From positions 124,001 to 188,000 of the forward strand of contig CANMXP010000001.1 of NCBI GenBank assembly GCA_947501845.1: 64,000 bases of DNA, read 5' to 3'. The stretch's first letter is position 1, and every line of letters starts with the position of its first letter. This stretch comes from an uncultured Flavobacteriaceae bacterium. GTDB lineage: Bacteria; Bacteroidota; Bacteroidia; Flavobacteriales; Flavobacteriaceae. The position numbers and the translations under genes were made by a program. The notes under the pieces were generated by a model. It was not told the origin of the DNA, searched no databases, and worked only from the letters and a program-made list of their open reading frames with translations. This document shows positions 18,736 through 28,641 of this stretch, in pieces.

Positions 18736-20796
18736 TTGAAAAATACAATTCAACACCCAGTAGCTGCTAAAAAAACAAAAGAACTTTCAATGCATGGCGA
18801 CTTACGCATTGATAACTATTATTGGTTGAATAAAAGAGAAAACCCCGAAGTTATAGATTACTTAAATGCTGAAAACGATTATACAAAAAGTATGATGCAG
18901 CATACAGAAACCTTTCAAAAAGAACTTTTCGAGGAAATGAAAGGCAGAATAAAAGAAGATGACATGTCTGTGCCTTATAAACTTAACGGTTATTGGTATA
19001 TAACACGTTACGAAAAAAGCAAGGACTACCCAATTTACGTGCGCAAAAAGGAAAGTTTAGACGCCCCAGAAGAACTTTTGTTTGATTGCAATGAAATGGC
19101 TAAGGCACATACTTATTTTAATTTAGGAGGAATCGCCATAAGCCCAGATAACACAATGGCAGCGTTTTCTACCGATACTGTTAGTAGAAGACAATATACC
19201 GTACAAATTAAAAATTTAATTACAGGTGAAATTTATTCGGATAAGATTTTAAACACCACAGGAAGTATTACTTGGGCAAATGATAATAAAACGTTGTTTT
19301 ATGCTGTTAAAGATGAAATTACGCTGCGGTCACATAAAATTTTAAAGCATAAATTACATACAGAAACCAAAAAGGATATTGAAGTTTTTCATGAAAAAGA
19401 TGAAACTTTTAACACATTTGTATATAAAACAAAATCGAAAAAGTATATCATAATAGGCTCTTCAAGCACTTTAACTACAGAATACAGAATACTCAATGCT
19501 GATACGCCTGATGATGAATTCAAGGTTTTTCAAGAGCGTATTCGAGAATTGGACTATAACATCTCTCATTTCAAAGATCACTTTTATATTATAACCAATA
19601 GTGATGGGGCAACCAATTTTAAGCTGCTTAAAACCAAAGAGACAGCTACCCAAAAAGAATACTGGCAAGAAGTTATTCCGCACCGAGACACTGTTTTATT
19701 AGAAGATATAGAGATTTTTAAGGATTATTTGGTGATCAATGAACGTGAAAATGGCCTCAATAATTTACGAGTTATAAGCTGGGATGGCACCGAAGACTAC
19801 AAGCTACCATTTAACTCGGAAACTTACACCGTATTTATAGGGAATAATGCCGATTTTGATAGTGAAGTGTTACGTTATGGTTTTAACTCTCTAACCTCTC
19901 CAAGTTCGGTGATTGATTATAATTTCAAGTCGAAATTAAAAGAAATCAAGAAGGAACAAGCCGTTTTAGGAGGGGAATTTGATAAAAACAACTATGAATC
20001 TAAGCGGATTTGGGCAACAGCAAGAGATGGCGTAAAAGTGCCTATTTCCTTGGTGTATAAAAAGGGAATCAAATTAGATGGGACAAATCCATTATTACAA
20101 TATGCTTACGGTTCTTATGGTTCAACTATCGATCCCTCATTCTCAAGCATCCGTTTAAGCCTATTGGATAGAGGTTTTGTTTATGCCATAGCACATATAC
20201 GTGGTGGTGAGTATTTAGGAAGAGCATGGTATGAAAAAGGGAAACTGCTTAGTAAATTAAATACATTTCATGATTTTATAGATTGTTCAGAACATTTAAT
20301 CGAACAAAAATATACATCAAACGAACATTTATATGCTTATGGAGGTTCTGCTGGAGGATTATTAATGGGAGCTGTAATTAATATGAGCCCCGAACTTTAC
20401 AATGGAATTTTAGCAGCAGTTCCATTTGTAGATGTTGTTACAACCATGCTGGATGATAGTATTCCTTTAACAACAGGAGAATACGATGAATGGGGAAACC
20501 CCAATAAAGCAGACTATTATAACTATATGAAGTCATATTCTCCATATGATAATGTAGAAGCCAAGTCTTATCCCAATATGTTAGTAACTACAGGTTTACA
20601 TGATTCGCAAGTGCAGTATTGGGAACCAGCAAAATGGGTTGCTAAATTAAGAGAATTGAAAACAGATACTAATAAATTATTGTTGCATACAGATATGAAT
20701 TCTGGGCATGGAGGTGCATCGGGACGTTTTGAAAGTTTAAAGGAAATTGCCTTAGAATATGCTTTTTTATTAGATTTAGAGGGAATTTATAGGTAA
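18736..20796 (+). CDS. ptrB: S9A serine peptidase, oligopeptidase B
   Basis: A 686-residue prolyl-oligopeptidase-family enzyme. Oligopeptidase B cleaves short peptides after Arg or Lys. An N-terminal helical segment (YYWLNKRENPEVIDYLNAEN) leads into a seven-bladed propeller (about 80-400), then an alpha/beta hydrolase domain. The catalytic serine is in YAYGGSAGGLLMGA (Ser538), with Asp623 in TGLHDSQV and His658 in NSGHGGASGR. The EYDEWGNPNK block is typical of oligopeptidase B. The start is TTG at 18736. No signal peptide is seen, so it is probably cytoplasmic or periplasmic by another route. A TATTTTTG at 18695-18702 could be its -7 box. Confidence 0.92.
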   Translation: MKNTIQHPVAAKKTKELSMHGDLRIDNYYWLNKRENPEVIDYLNAENDYTKSMMQHTETFQKELFEEMKGRIKEDDMSVPYKLNGYWYITRYEKSKDYPIYVRKKESLDAPEELLFDCNEMAKAHTYFNLGGIAISPDNTMAAFSTDTVSRRQYTVQIKNLITGEIYSDKILNTTGSITWANDNKTLFYAVKDEITLRSHKILKHKLHTETKKDIEVFHEKDETFNTFVYKTKSKKYIIIGSSSTLTTEYRILNADTPDDEFKVFQERIRELDYNISHFKDHFYIITNSDGATNFKLLKTKETATQKEYWQEVIPHRDTVLLEDIEIFKDYLVINERENGLNNLRVISWDGTEDYKLPFNSETYTVFIGNNADFDSEVLRYGFNSLTSPSSVIDYNFKSKLKEIKKEQAVLGGEFDKNNYESKRIWATARDGVKVPISLVYKKGIKLDGTNPLLQYAYGSYGSTIDPSFSSIRLSLLDRGFVYAIAHIRGGEYLGRAWYEKGKLLSKLNTFHDFIDCSEHLIEQKYTSNEHLYAYGGSAGGLLMGAVINMSPELYNGILAAVPFVDVVTTMLDDSIPLTTGEYDEWGNPNKADYYNYMKSYSPYDNVEAKSYPNMLVTTGLHDSQVQYWEPAKWVAKLRELKTDTNKLLLHTDMNSGHGGASGRFESLKEIALEYAFLLDLEGIYR

Positions 20797-20877
20797 TATA
20801 AAAAAATGTTTTATTTTTGTCAGGTTTTAGGTTACAAATATTTTTAGTAATATTACCAAAGCTTATAAAAAGCATTT

Positions 20878-21918
20878 ATGAAACACAAAAATAAGGTTTT
20901 TGACAATGTATTAGATTTAATAGGTCAGACCCCACTTATTAAGCTTAATAAAATAGCTTCAGAGTTTAAAGGGAACTTTTTCGCGAAAGTAGAATCTTTT
21001 AACCCTGGGCATTCTTCAAAAGATAGAATAGCACTTTATATTATAGAGCAAGCTGAGAAAAAAGGGATTTTATCCCCTGGTGATACTATTATAGAAACGA
21101 CATCTGGGAATACTGGATTTAGTATCGCTATGGTAAGTATTATTAAAGGATACGATTGCGTTTTAGCCGTAAGCTCTAAATCTTCAGCCGATAAAATCGA
21201 TATGCTTAAGACTATGGGAGCTAAAGTTTATGTATGCCCTGCACACGTAAGCGCAGATGATCCTAGGTCGTATTATCAGGTTGCAAAGCGTTTACATGAA
21301 GAGATAAAAGGCTCCGTTTATATCAATCAATATTTTAATGAATTAAATATTGATGCACATTACAAATCTACAGGACCAGAAATTTGGAAACAAACAGAAG
21401 GTAAAATAACACATCTTGTAGCATGTAGTGGAACAGGTGGTACTATTTCTGGGACAGCGCGCTATTTAAAAGAACAAAACCCTAACGTGAGAGTGATAGG
21501 GGTAGACGCTTTTGGTTCCGTTATTAAAAAATATCATGAAACCAGAGAGTTTGATGAAAAAGAAATTTATCCATATAGAATTGAAGGGTTAGGAAAAAAT
21601 TTAATCCCGACTGCTACAGATTTTGATGTTGTTGATGAATTTGTAAAAGTAACAGATGAAGAAAGTGCTCATACAGCCAGATTAATAGCTAGATCTGAAG
21701 GTATGTTTGTTGGTTACACATCTGGAGCAGCTATGCAAGCCATCATGCAGCTAGGAGAACAGGGAGAGTTCAAAAAAGACGATAATATTGTTATAATATT
21801 TCCAGATCACGGGTCACGTTACATGAGTAAAGTATACAGTGATAAATGGATGAATGAACAAGGCTTTTTTGATAGTAAAAATGAAGCTGCTGCTCAAAAA
21901 ATTCAATATATAAAATAA
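20878..21918 (+). CDS. Cysteine-synthase-like PLP enzyme, probable cysteate synthase of capnine synthesis
   Basis: A 346-residue fold-type II PLP enzyme. The Schiff-base lysine is in [14 protein letters not shown] (Lys48), the substrate loop is [13 protein letters not shown] and the phosphate-binding loop is [16 protein letters not shown]. By family alone this would be called cysteine synthase or cystathionine beta-synthase. Two points suggest another role: the unusual GHSSKDR in place of the common xSVKDR, and the next gene, an AONS-family acyltransferase. In Flavobacterium and relatives an adjacent pair of this type makes cysteate from O-phosphoserine and sulfite and then condenses it with a fatty acyl group to begin capnine. 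TATTTTTG at 20812-20819 may be a -7 box. Confidence 0.8.
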   Translation: MKHKNKVFDNVLDLIGQTPLIKLNKIASEFKGNFFAKVESFNPGHSSKDRIALYIIEQAEKKGILSPGDTIIETTSGNTGFSIAMVSIIKGYDCVLAVSSKSSADKIDMLKTMGAKVYVCPAHVSADDPRSYYQVAKRLHEEIKGSVYINQYFNELNIDAHYKSTGPEIWKQTEGKITHLVACSGTGGTISGTARYLKEQNPNVRVIGVDAFGSVIKKYHETREFDEKEIYPYRIEGLGKNLIPTATDFDVVDEFVKVTDEESAHTARLIARSEGMFVGYTSGAAMQAIMQLGEQGEFKKDDNIVIIFPDHGSRYMSKVYSDKWMNEQGFFDSKNEAAAQKIQYIK

Positions 21919-21939
21919 CATAAATTACTACCAGAGAAT

Positions 21940-21983
21940 GAGATGGTGTTTTGTTGTTAAAGCAAAATACCATCTCTTTTTTT
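21940..21983 (+). terminator. Terminator after the cysteate-synthase-like gene
   Basis: A 14-bp stem with one G-T pair and one further interruption (21940-21953 with 21963-21976) is followed by a run of T. It suggests that the next gene has its own promoter, for which TAATTTTG at 22035-22042 is a candidate -7 box. Confidence 0.8.
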
Positions 21984-22173
21984 ATTTTATCAATAATTGA
22001 GCGGTAAAAATTATGTTCAAACCATATAAATATTTAATTTTGCAATAACTAACTAAGGACAGAAAGCTTTCATGAAATATGCTTAAACATTCTAATTTGT
22101 TTTTGTTTTCCCTCAAAAGCAGCTACAAGCATGTAGCTATGTCTGAATTTTAATAGCTATAAGATTATAATAA

Positions 22174-23433
22174 ATGAAGGATTTATTTGAAAAGATTTAT
22201 AAGGACAAAGGGCCGTTAGGCAAATGGGCTTCCCAGGCTGAAGGTTACTTTGTATTCCCTAAATTAGAAGGAGAAATTTCTAATCGTATGAAATTTCAAG
22301 GAAAAGATGTTATTACTTGGAGTATTAATGATTATTTAGGGTTAGCTAACCATCCAGAAGTAAGAAAAGTAGATGCCGAAGCTGCTGCTCAATACGGTTC
22401 TGCTTATCCAATGGGTGCCAGAATGATGTCTGGACATACAGATTTACATGAAAAATTACAAGATGAATTAGCATCGTTTGTAAATAAAGAAGCAGCATAT
22501 TTGTTGAATTTTGGGTATCAAGGTATGGTGTCTACCATTGATGCTTTAGTAGCTAAAGATGATATTATTGTTTACGATGTAGATGCTCATGCTTGTATTA
22601 TTGATGGTGTTCGTTTGCATATGGGCAAGCGTTTCACTTATAAGCATAATGATGTTGAAAGTTTAGAGAAAAACTTAGAGAGAGCTACAAAAATGGCAGA
22701 ACAAACAGGAGGAGGAATTCTAGTAATCTCTGAAGGTGTGTTTGGAATGCGAGGTGAGCAAGGGCGATTAAAAGAAATTGCAGCTTTAAAAAAGAAATAT
22801 AATTTCAGATTATTTGTTGATGATGCTCATGGTTTTGGTACATTAGGTGCTACTGGAGCAGGAGCAGGAGAAGAACAAGGCGTACAAGACGATATTGATG
22901 TCTACTTTGCAACTTTTGCCAAATCGTTAGCGAGTACTGGAGCATTTATTGCTGGTGATCAAGAAATAATAGATTATTTAAAATATAATTTACGTTCTCA
23001 AATGTTTGCAAAATCCTTGCAAATGCAATTAGTTGTTGGTGCTTTAAAGCGTTTAGAAATGCTTAAAACCATGCCAGAGCTTAAAAATAAACTTTGGGAA
23101 AATGTAAATGCTCTACAATCTGGATTAAAAGATCGTGGGTTTGATATAGGTACCACGCAAAGTTGTGTGACGCCTGTTTATTTAAAAGGGAGTATCCCAG
23201 AAGCGATGGCTCTAGTTAGAGACTTGCGTGAAAATTATGGAATCTTTTGTTCTATAGTTGTTTACCCTGTAATACCTAAAGGGTTAATTCTACTAAGATT
23301 AATACCTACAGCAACACATACTTTAGAAGATGTATCGGAAACTTTAGCTGCTTTTGAAGCCATTAGATCCCGATTGGAAAACGGAACTTACAAACGCTTA
23401 TCTGCTTCTGTAATGGCAGCAATGGGTGAGTAG
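22174..23433 (+). CDS. AONS-family acyltransferase, probable cysteate-C-fatty acyltransferase (capnine synthesis)
   Basis: A 419-residue fold-type I PLP enzyme of the alpha-oxoamine synthase family (KBL, BioF, serine palmitoyltransferase). Landmarks: NDYLGLANHPEV, YGSAYPMGARMMSGHTDLH (about 74-92), ISEGVFGMRGEQG, FVDDAHGFGTLG, the Schiff-base lysine in TFAKSLASTGAFI (Lys250) and PVIPKGLILLRLIPTATHT. The last two blocks match the serine palmitoyltransferase-like branch rather than BioF. In flavobacteria the enzyme next to a cysteate synthase uses cysteate and a C15 acyl thioester to make 3-ketocapnine, precursor of sulfonolipids of the outer membrane needed for efficient gliding. The alternative is a serine palmitoyltransferase for sphingolipids. 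Confidence 0.82.
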   Translation: MKDLFEKIYKDKGPLGKWASQAEGYFVFPKLEGEISNRMKFQGKDVITWSINDYLGLANHPEVRKVDAEAAAQYGSAYPMGARMMSGHTDLHEKLQDELASFVNKEAAYLLNFGYQGMVSTIDALVAKDDIIVYDVDAHACIIDGVRLHMGKRFTYKHNDVESLEKNLERATKMAEQTGGGILVISEGVFGMRGEQGRLKEIAALKKKYNFRLFVDDAHGFGTLGATGAGAGEEQGVQDDIDVYFATFAKSLASTGAFIAGDQEIIDYLKYNLRSQMFAKSLQMQLVVGALKRLEMLKTMPELKNKLWENVNALQSGLKDRGFDIGTTQSCVTPVYLKGSIPEAMALVRDLRENYGIFCSIVVYPVIPKGLILLRLIPTATHTLEDVSETLAAFEAIRSRLENGTYKRLSASVMAAMGE

Positions 23434-23451
23434 TAAATTTTAAAAAATAAA

Positions 23452-23486
23452 AAAAAATCCGATTCATAATTGAATCGGATTTTTTT
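23452..23486. terminator. Bidirectional terminator
   Basis: An 11-bp perfect stem (23456-23466 with 23471-23481; AATCCGATTCA / TGAATCGGATT), with A and T runs outside it, separates the AONS-family gene from the convergent GNAT-like gene. Confidence 0.88.
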
Positions 23487-24606
23487 ATGCAATATCTTTT
23501 CTAAAAGTACAACGCCTTTTATTAACAACAGGCTTGAAGTTTTTCCATATCTGTTGAATAGCAACATTGTCGTCTAATTCAGGACCTCTTACGCACAGTT
23601 TAATACCCTTTTCTGTGAAGGTTTTGTGGAATTCATCAAAAATAATCGCAGTAACACCTTTGTTTTGATATTCAGGTAATACACCTATCAAATAAAAAGT
23701 TACTGTTTTAGCGTGCTTCTTCGCGTGTAACAAGTGTTTAATTCCGAAAGGAAATAGTTTACCGTTCATTTTTTGTAAAGCTTCAGCGTAAGAAGGTGTT
23801 ACAATTCCAAAGCCAACCAAATTATCGTCTTTGTCTAAAACAAATTTCACATATTCAGGGTTAAGAAAACCAATAAATTTTTTCTTGAAATATTCACGTT
23901 GTTCAGCGTTAATTTCAACAAAAGTAGAAAGAACAGCATGTGATTTTGAAAAGACATCAAACATTTGGTCTGCATAAAGCAAGATGTCTTTGTTTTTCGA
24001 GAAGTTTAAAGCTCTTAATCCATAGCGTTTTTTTATAACCCCTTGTATTCTCGAGAAAAACTCAGATTTAACATTTTTAAACTCCATGATATTCTCGGAA
24101 TATCTTTTTGCAACATTATAGCCTAATTTTTCAAAATGCGAAGCATAATATAAAGGATTGTGCCATGTAATCATACTCCCAATTTGATCAAACCCTTCGG
24201 TAACAATACCTACCTTGTCAAGGTTTGAAAAACCAACAGGACCCTCAATAAATTCAAGATTGTTTTCTTTTCCAATTTCTATAACCTTATCAAGTAAAAC
24301 TTTTGTGACATTAACATCGTCAATGACATCAAACCAACCAAAACGCATTTTTTTTATGGCTTGATCTTTTACTTCCAACCAATTGATTATAGCGGCTATA
24401 CGACCAACAATTTCCTTGTCCTTATATGCTAGAAACAACCTGGCTTCTGCATCATTAAATACGGGGTTTTCGTTTTTATTGAAAGTTTTAACTTCTTCAC
24501 TAACAATGGGAGGTACCCAATATTTAGAGTTTTTATTGAGCTTAAAAGGAAATTTGACAAAAGCTTTTATGTCCCTTTTTTTATGTACTTCTTTAAGTGT
24601 TATCAT
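23485..24606 (-). CDS. GNAT-fold N-acyltransferase-like protein
   Basis: A 373-residue protein. Residues about 1-120 have an N-terminal GNAT-like half (AYKDKEIVGRIAAIINW) and a second GNAT-like half contains FYLIGVLPEYQNKGVTAIIFDEFH (about 310-333), the acyl-CoA-binding V-x-P-x-x-Q-x-x-G pattern. The C-terminus RCTFRKDIA is basic. No direct substrate clue is present. It is tail to tail with the capnine pair, and bacterial ceramide synthases (N-acyltransferases in sphingolipid synthesis, described in Caulobacter) also have a GNAT fold. A role in adding the amide-linked fatty acid to capnine is therefore possible but unproved. The downstream gene on the same strand is an outer-membrane protein 24 bases upstream of its start. 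Confidence 0.72.
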   Translation of the reverse strand: MITLKEVHKKRDIKAFVKFPFKLNKNSKYWVPPIVSEEVKTFNKNENPVFNDAEARLFLAYKDKEIVGRIAAIINWLEVKDQAIKKMRFGWFDVIDDVNVTKVLLDKVIEIGKENNLEFIEGPVGFSNLDKVGIVTEGFDQIGSMITWHNPLYYASHFEKLGYNVAKRYSENIMEFKNVKSEFFSRIQGVIKKRYGLRALNFSKNKDILLYADQMFDVFSKSHAVLSTFVEINAEQREYFKKKFIGFLNPEYVKFVLDKDDNLVGFGIVTPSYAEALQKMNGKLFPFGIKHLLHAKKHAKTVTFYLIGVLPEYQNKGVTAIIFDEFHKTFTEKGIKLCVRGPELDDNVAIQQIWKNFKPVVNKRRCTFRKDIA

Positions 24607-24630
24607 ATGTTATGATAGCTATTTTGATTT

Positions 24631-25653
24631 TTAATTGTCGTCAAAATCAATATCGTCTCGTTTTTGTTTTTTTGGTTTGTCTGTATCGACATCATTCTTA
24701 TTTTTTTTATTGCGTCTAGATTTTCTTTTTCCTTCTTCTTTAGCTGAGTTGCCATTATCTATTTCTTTATCCTTAATTTCTTTGTCCTTATGAAAATCTA
24801 ACCTGTAAGACACCCCAAAATTCACACCAAAAACAGAAGGTGTATCTTTTGTGTTAAATGTTAAGGCAGTATCCAACTGAAGGTCTTTGCCCCATAAATA
24901 GGCGCCTCCAAATCTAAAAAGGTTATCAGCATAAAAATCACTTTGAATGCCTTGAGTTTCCCCAAATATAACCCATTGAGGATTGAAGGAATGTGTTAGT
25001 GTTAAAATATATTGAAAATCTGATTGGTCTGATCCAATTCTGTCTTTTATTAAGTTCATAACAAATACCCAGCCTCCCGCAAAATTATTTTGCGTTGCTA
25101 TCATCACTTTTGGGCTAAAACCATCTACTCCAGGAGCCGTGTAAGGGTTGTCTTTTGTGTCGAAATTGGCTCCGAGATATACTGAAACAGCTGGAATTAG
25201 AGAACTCCATTTAAAGCTGTGGTTTGCTTTCCAACTATACAAATCGGGTTTCTTTTCTTCTGAGTTTTTATAAGGGTCGTATACCAAATATTTAGCCCCT
25301 ATGGTTAGTGCTTTAAAATTAGATCGTTTTTCTTCCGAAGAAAAATTAGACGTAAAGGTTTTTGTGTCGTTTTGATAAGTTCCTTCAATATTTAATTCTA
25401 GTTCTTCGAATAACAGACCATATCTGGCAGCAAAATCAATTCCAAACCCTGAAGCTCTATAAGCAGCAGCTGGCGTTCTTTTTTCATTGGTTATATAAGG
25501 CCCTATCTCAAGTTGAGCTACGTTAGTGCCTACTGAAAAGGCGCTTCGAGACACACCAGGTCTATTGGAATTAATAACATCTGTATATTGACTGTATGCT
25601 TGAATTGAAATTAAAGTCAATAAAAAGCAAAAAGTAGATTTCATAGGGTTCAT
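24631..25653 (-). CDS. Outer-membrane 'transporter'-family barrel protein
   Basis: A 340-residue protein. It begins with a signal peptide (about 1-21, ending AYS), then TDVINSNRPGVSRSAFSVG and LEIGPYITNEKRT, the opening of the putative MetA-pathway phenol-degradation/transporter family of Bacteroidetes. Beta-strand repeats run to residue about 290. The last 45 residues are a very charged tail (GKRKSRRNKKNKND, then DTDKPKKQKRDDIDFDDN), unusual for a barrel, which would lie in the periplasm or at the surface. It shares the strand with the GNAT-like gene, 24 bases apart, suggesting co-transcription. Transport substrate is unknown. Confidence 0.8.
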   Translation of the reverse strand: MNPMKSTFCFLLTLISIQAYSQYTDVINSNRPGVSRSAFSVGTNVAQLEIGPYITNEKRTPAAAYRASGFGIDFAARYGLLFEELELNIEGTYQNDTKTFTSNFSSEEKRSNFKALTIGAKYLVYDPYKNSEEKKPDLYSWKANHSFKWSSLIPAVSVYLGANFDTKDNPYTAPGVDGFSPKVMIATQNNFAGGWVFVMNLIKDRIGSDQSDFQYILTLTHSFNPQWVIFGETQGIQSDFYADNLFRFGGAYLWGKDLQLDTALTFNTKDTPSVFGVNFGVSYRLDFHKDKEIKDKEIDNGNSAKEEGKRKSRRNKKNKNDVDTDKPKKQKRDDIDFDDN

Positions 25654-25813
25654 AATTAAGGTTTTTGTTTATAACCAGTAGCACATTGGCAATACACTAT
25701 TATTATATATTAGATTCAAAGACTTTTTCAAATATAGATATTTTATACTTTTTTTATCATTTTTGAACGTTTTTTAAGCGTTTAGAATTGTATTTTTGTT
25801 AAAAATAATTTTT

Positions 25814-26092
25814 ATGCTACAATTTGCATCTGTAACAGGTTTTGTTAGAATGGTGTTAATCATTCTTCTTATTTACTTTGGAATAAAAATTCTATCACGT
25901 TTATTTGCTCCGTTTCTTGTTAAGTTTGTTGCCAAAAAAGCAGAACAACGTTTCGGCGATCAGTTTGGTCAGTTTAGACAGCAGCAAGAAAAACAAAAAA
26001 AAGAAGGCGAAATTACTATAGATAAGATCCCCAAAACCAGAACCTCAAATAAAAATGTTGGTGATTATGTCGATTACGAAGAAATTGATTAA
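25814..26092 (+). CDS. DUF4834 small membrane protein
   Basis: A 92-residue protein from the ATG at 25814. A TTG six codons upstream is possible, but the family usually starts at MLQFAS-type sequences. Residues about 8-25 are one hydrophobic helix (GFVRMVLIILLIYFGIKIL). Then comes a basic region with AKKAEQRFGDQFGQFRQQQEKQKKEGE, and the ending VGDYVDYEEID that is characteristic of DUF4834 in flavobacteria. The next gene (yfhO-like) starts 31 bases later, so it is likely an operon partner. Function is unknown. Confidence 0.82.
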   Translation: MLQFASVTGFVRMVLIILLIYFGIKILSRLFAPFLVKFVAKKAEQRFGDQFGQFRQQQEKQKKEGEITIDKIPKTRTSNKNVGDYVDYEEID

Positions 26093-26123
26093 TTTTCGCA
26101 AACATTGTTCTTAATTTACTTCC

Positions 26124-28553
26124 ATGCAATTTTCAATTAAAAGAATAGTTCCTCACTTACTAATTTTAGTAGGCTTTGTAATACTTTCATTGGCTTATTT
26201 TAATCCTGTTTTAAAAGGGAAACAAATATTTCAGAGCGATATCATGCAATATATAGGAATGAGTAAGCAGCAAAAGGATTTTAAAGCAGAGACAGGTGAA
26301 GAAACGTACTGGACAAATAGTGCGTTTGGAGGTATGCCAACTTATCAGCTTGGAGCAAAGTATCCGCATAATTATATTAAAAAATTGGACTTAACACTTC
26401 GGTTTTTGCCTAGGCCAGCAGATTATCTGTTTTTGTATTTGTTAAGCTTTTATATACTGCTATTAGTGCTAAAAGTTGATTTTAAGCTAGCGGCATTAGG
26501 GGCTATCGCTTTTGGTTTTTCAACCTATTTAATTATTATTTTAGGTGTAGGTCATAACAGTAAAGCGCATGCCATAGCTTATATGCCGTTGGTTTTAAGT
26601 GGTATTTTGCTGGTTTTTCAGAAGAAATATATTTCAGGCTTTCTACTAACTGTGATTGCTATGGGCTTAGAACTTGTGGCTAACCATTTTCAAATGACCT
26701 ACTATTTGTTGCTGTTGGTTATTGTTTTGGGAATTGCATATTTATTTGATGCTTACAGGAAAAAAATACTGCCTTATTATTTTAAATCGATAGGAATTTT
26801 GGTTGCTGCTGTTGTGCTTTCTATAGCATTAAATGCGACAAATATCTTAGCAACCCAAGAATATGTAAAAGAAAGCACTCGTGGAAAAAGTGAATTGACC
26901 ATAAATCCAGATGGTTCACCAAAACTTGCAACTTCTGGTTTGGACAAAGATTATATTACGCAATTTAGTTATGGTATTGTTGAAACTTTCAATCTTTTTA
27001 TCCCTAGGTTTATGGGAGGAGGGAACTTTGAAGAGCTAGGAAAAGATTCTGCTACGTATGATGCTTATAGGAAATTAGGAGCAAGTACCTTACAGGCATT
27101 GGAAGCATCAAAACAAGCACCTATGTACTGGGGGAAGCAGCCTATAGTTGAGGCGCCAGCATATATTGGGGCAGTTATACTATTTTTATTTGTTTTTGCA
27201 TTGTTTCTTGTAAAAGGACGTTTAAAATGGTGGCTTGTTGGTGGAACTTTATTGTCTTTATTGCTGTCTTATGGGAAAAACTTAGGATTTCTAACGAATT
27301 TCTTTATTGATTATGTACCGTTTTATAACAAATTTAGAGCAGTTAGTTCAATTCAGGTCATTTTAGAGTTATGCATTCCAGTATTGGCCATTTTTGGATT
27401 AACACGATTGTTTAATGATTTTGAGAAGAAAGAGGAAAAGCTCAATGCGCTTAAGTATACCAGCATTATCACAGGGGGGATCGCGGTTGTGTTTTTATTA
27501 TTTAAGTCGTCATTATTTGATTTTGTTAGCAATAATGATGGACAGTATATGCAGGCTTATGGCCCCGATTTTGTTAGAGCGCTTAAAGAAGATCGAAAAA
27601 GCATCTTTGCTCAAGATACCTTACGAACACTAGTTTTAGTGCTATTATCTGCAGGTGTTATTTTCATGTTTTTGCGTAATAAACTTAAAGAAAAATGGGT
27701 GGTAGTTGCATTTTGCGCACTAATCCTTTTTGATTTAGTTGGTGTAAACAGGCGTTATGTGAATAATGATGATTTTATGTCTGCCATTAAAGTAAATAAA
27801 CCATTTCAAGCCAATGAAGCAGATAAAGAAATTTTAAAGGATAAAACACACTTTAGAGTGTTCGATTTGGTTTCGGGGCCTTCAAAACCTTCTTATTTTC
27901 ACAATTCGTTAAATGGCTATAATGCTGCCGAATTAAAGCGTTATAGAGAGGTTTTTGATTTTTATGTATCACAAAACAACATGAATGTCCTTAATATGCT
28001 TAACACTAAGTATATCATCGCTCAAGATGACAAGGAAGGAGTGTTCTCATACAAGAATGAAGAGGCGAACGGCAATGCCTGGTTTGTACAACGTTTACAA
28101 AAAGTAGCATCTGCAAACGAAGAAATCAAGCAATTAGATAGTTTGCCTAATCAAGCTAAAGCCATTTACTCATCTCATAAAGCTTTGGAGAGCTTAAAAG
28201 ATATTAAGTCAAGCTATGTAGTCGATTCGTTAGCTTCTATTGATTTGATTGAAGTAACTCCCAATTATTTAAAGTATAAGTCCAATAATTCAAATGAAGG
28301 ATTCTCCGTTTTTTCTGAAGTCTATTATGGAAATGGATGGAAAACTTTTATTGATGGAAAGGAAAGTTCATTTATACGTGTTAATTATACATTGCGTGGT
28401 ATGCAGGTGCCAGCGGGAGAGCATACTATAGAATTTAAATTTGATCCTGATGTTGTTAAAACGGGTAGTAGCATTGCTTTAGCAAGTTCTATTTTGTTTG
28501 GAATATTGTTATTAGGTGGGCTACTCTATGAATACAAAAAGAAACAAGCTTAG
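26124..28553 (+). CDS. YfhO-family polytopic membrane protein
   Basis: An 809-residue membrane protein with about a dozen transmembrane helices and a large C-terminal extracytoplasmic domain (about 590-775). It opens with IVPHLLILVGFVILSLAYFNPVLKGKQIFQSD and has NSAFGGMPTYQLGAKYP near the end of the first periplasmic loop. These are hallmarks of the YfhO family, predicted GT-C-like proteins that in Gram-positives are linked to teichoic acid glycosylation. A single helix (IALASSILFGILLLGGLLYEY) lies at the end. In this context (followed by GT4 and a flippase) it probably takes part in glycan transfer outside the membrane using a lipid-linked donor, but the substrate is unknown. Confidence 0.88.
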   Translation: MQFSIKRIVPHLLILVGFVILSLAYFNPVLKGKQIFQSDIMQYIGMSKQQKDFKAETGEETYWTNSAFGGMPTYQLGAKYPHNYIKKLDLTLRFLPRPADYLFLYLLSFYILLLVLKVDFKLAALGAIAFGFSTYLIIILGVGHNSKAHAIAYMPLVLSGILLVFQKKYISGFLLTVIAMGLELVANHFQMTYYLLLLVIVLGIAYLFDAYRKKILPYYFKSIGILVAAVVLSIALNATNILATQEYVKESTRGKSELTINPDGSPKLATSGLDKDYITQFSYGIVETFNLFIPRFMGGGNFEELGKDSATYDAYRKLGASTLQALEASKQAPMYWGKQPIVEAPAYIGAVILFLFVFALFLVKGRLKWWLVGGTLLSLLLSYGKNLGFLTNFFIDYVPFYNKFRAVSSIQVILELCIPVLAIFGLTRLFNDFEKKEEKLNALKYTSIITGGIAVVFLLFKSSLFDFVSNNDGQYMQAYGPDFVRALKEDRKSIFAQDTLRTLVLVLLSAGVIFMFLRNKLKEKWVVVAFCALILFDLVGVNRRYVNNDDFMSAIKVNKPFQANEADKEILKDKTHFRVFDLVSGPSKPSYFHNSLNGYNAAELKRYREVFDFYVSQNNMNVLNMLNTKYIIAQDDKEGVFSYKNEEANGNAWFVQRLQKVASANEEIKQLDSLPNQAKAIYSSHKALESLKDIKSSYVVDSLASIDLIEVTPNYLKYKSNNSNEGFSVFSEVYYGNGWKTFIDGKESSFIRVNYTLRGMQVPAGEHTIEFKFDPDVVKTGSSIALASSILFGILLLGGLLYEYKKKQA

Positions 28554-28641
28554 CTTCTAGATGCTGTATTAAATAGGGGCGAGTATTCTTATCAATTTAG
28601 TTTCAATTTTTTAAGATTCCAACCATTGAAGGAATGATAGA

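Noticed and set aside
22174-23433. Glycine C-acetyltransferase (kbl) or 8-amino-7-oxononanoate synthase (bioF)
   Set aside because: The gene has no threonine dehydrogenase or biotin neighbours; the adjacent cysteine-synthase-like gene and SPT-like C-terminal block fit lipid synthesis better. This is not ruled out without a phylogeny.
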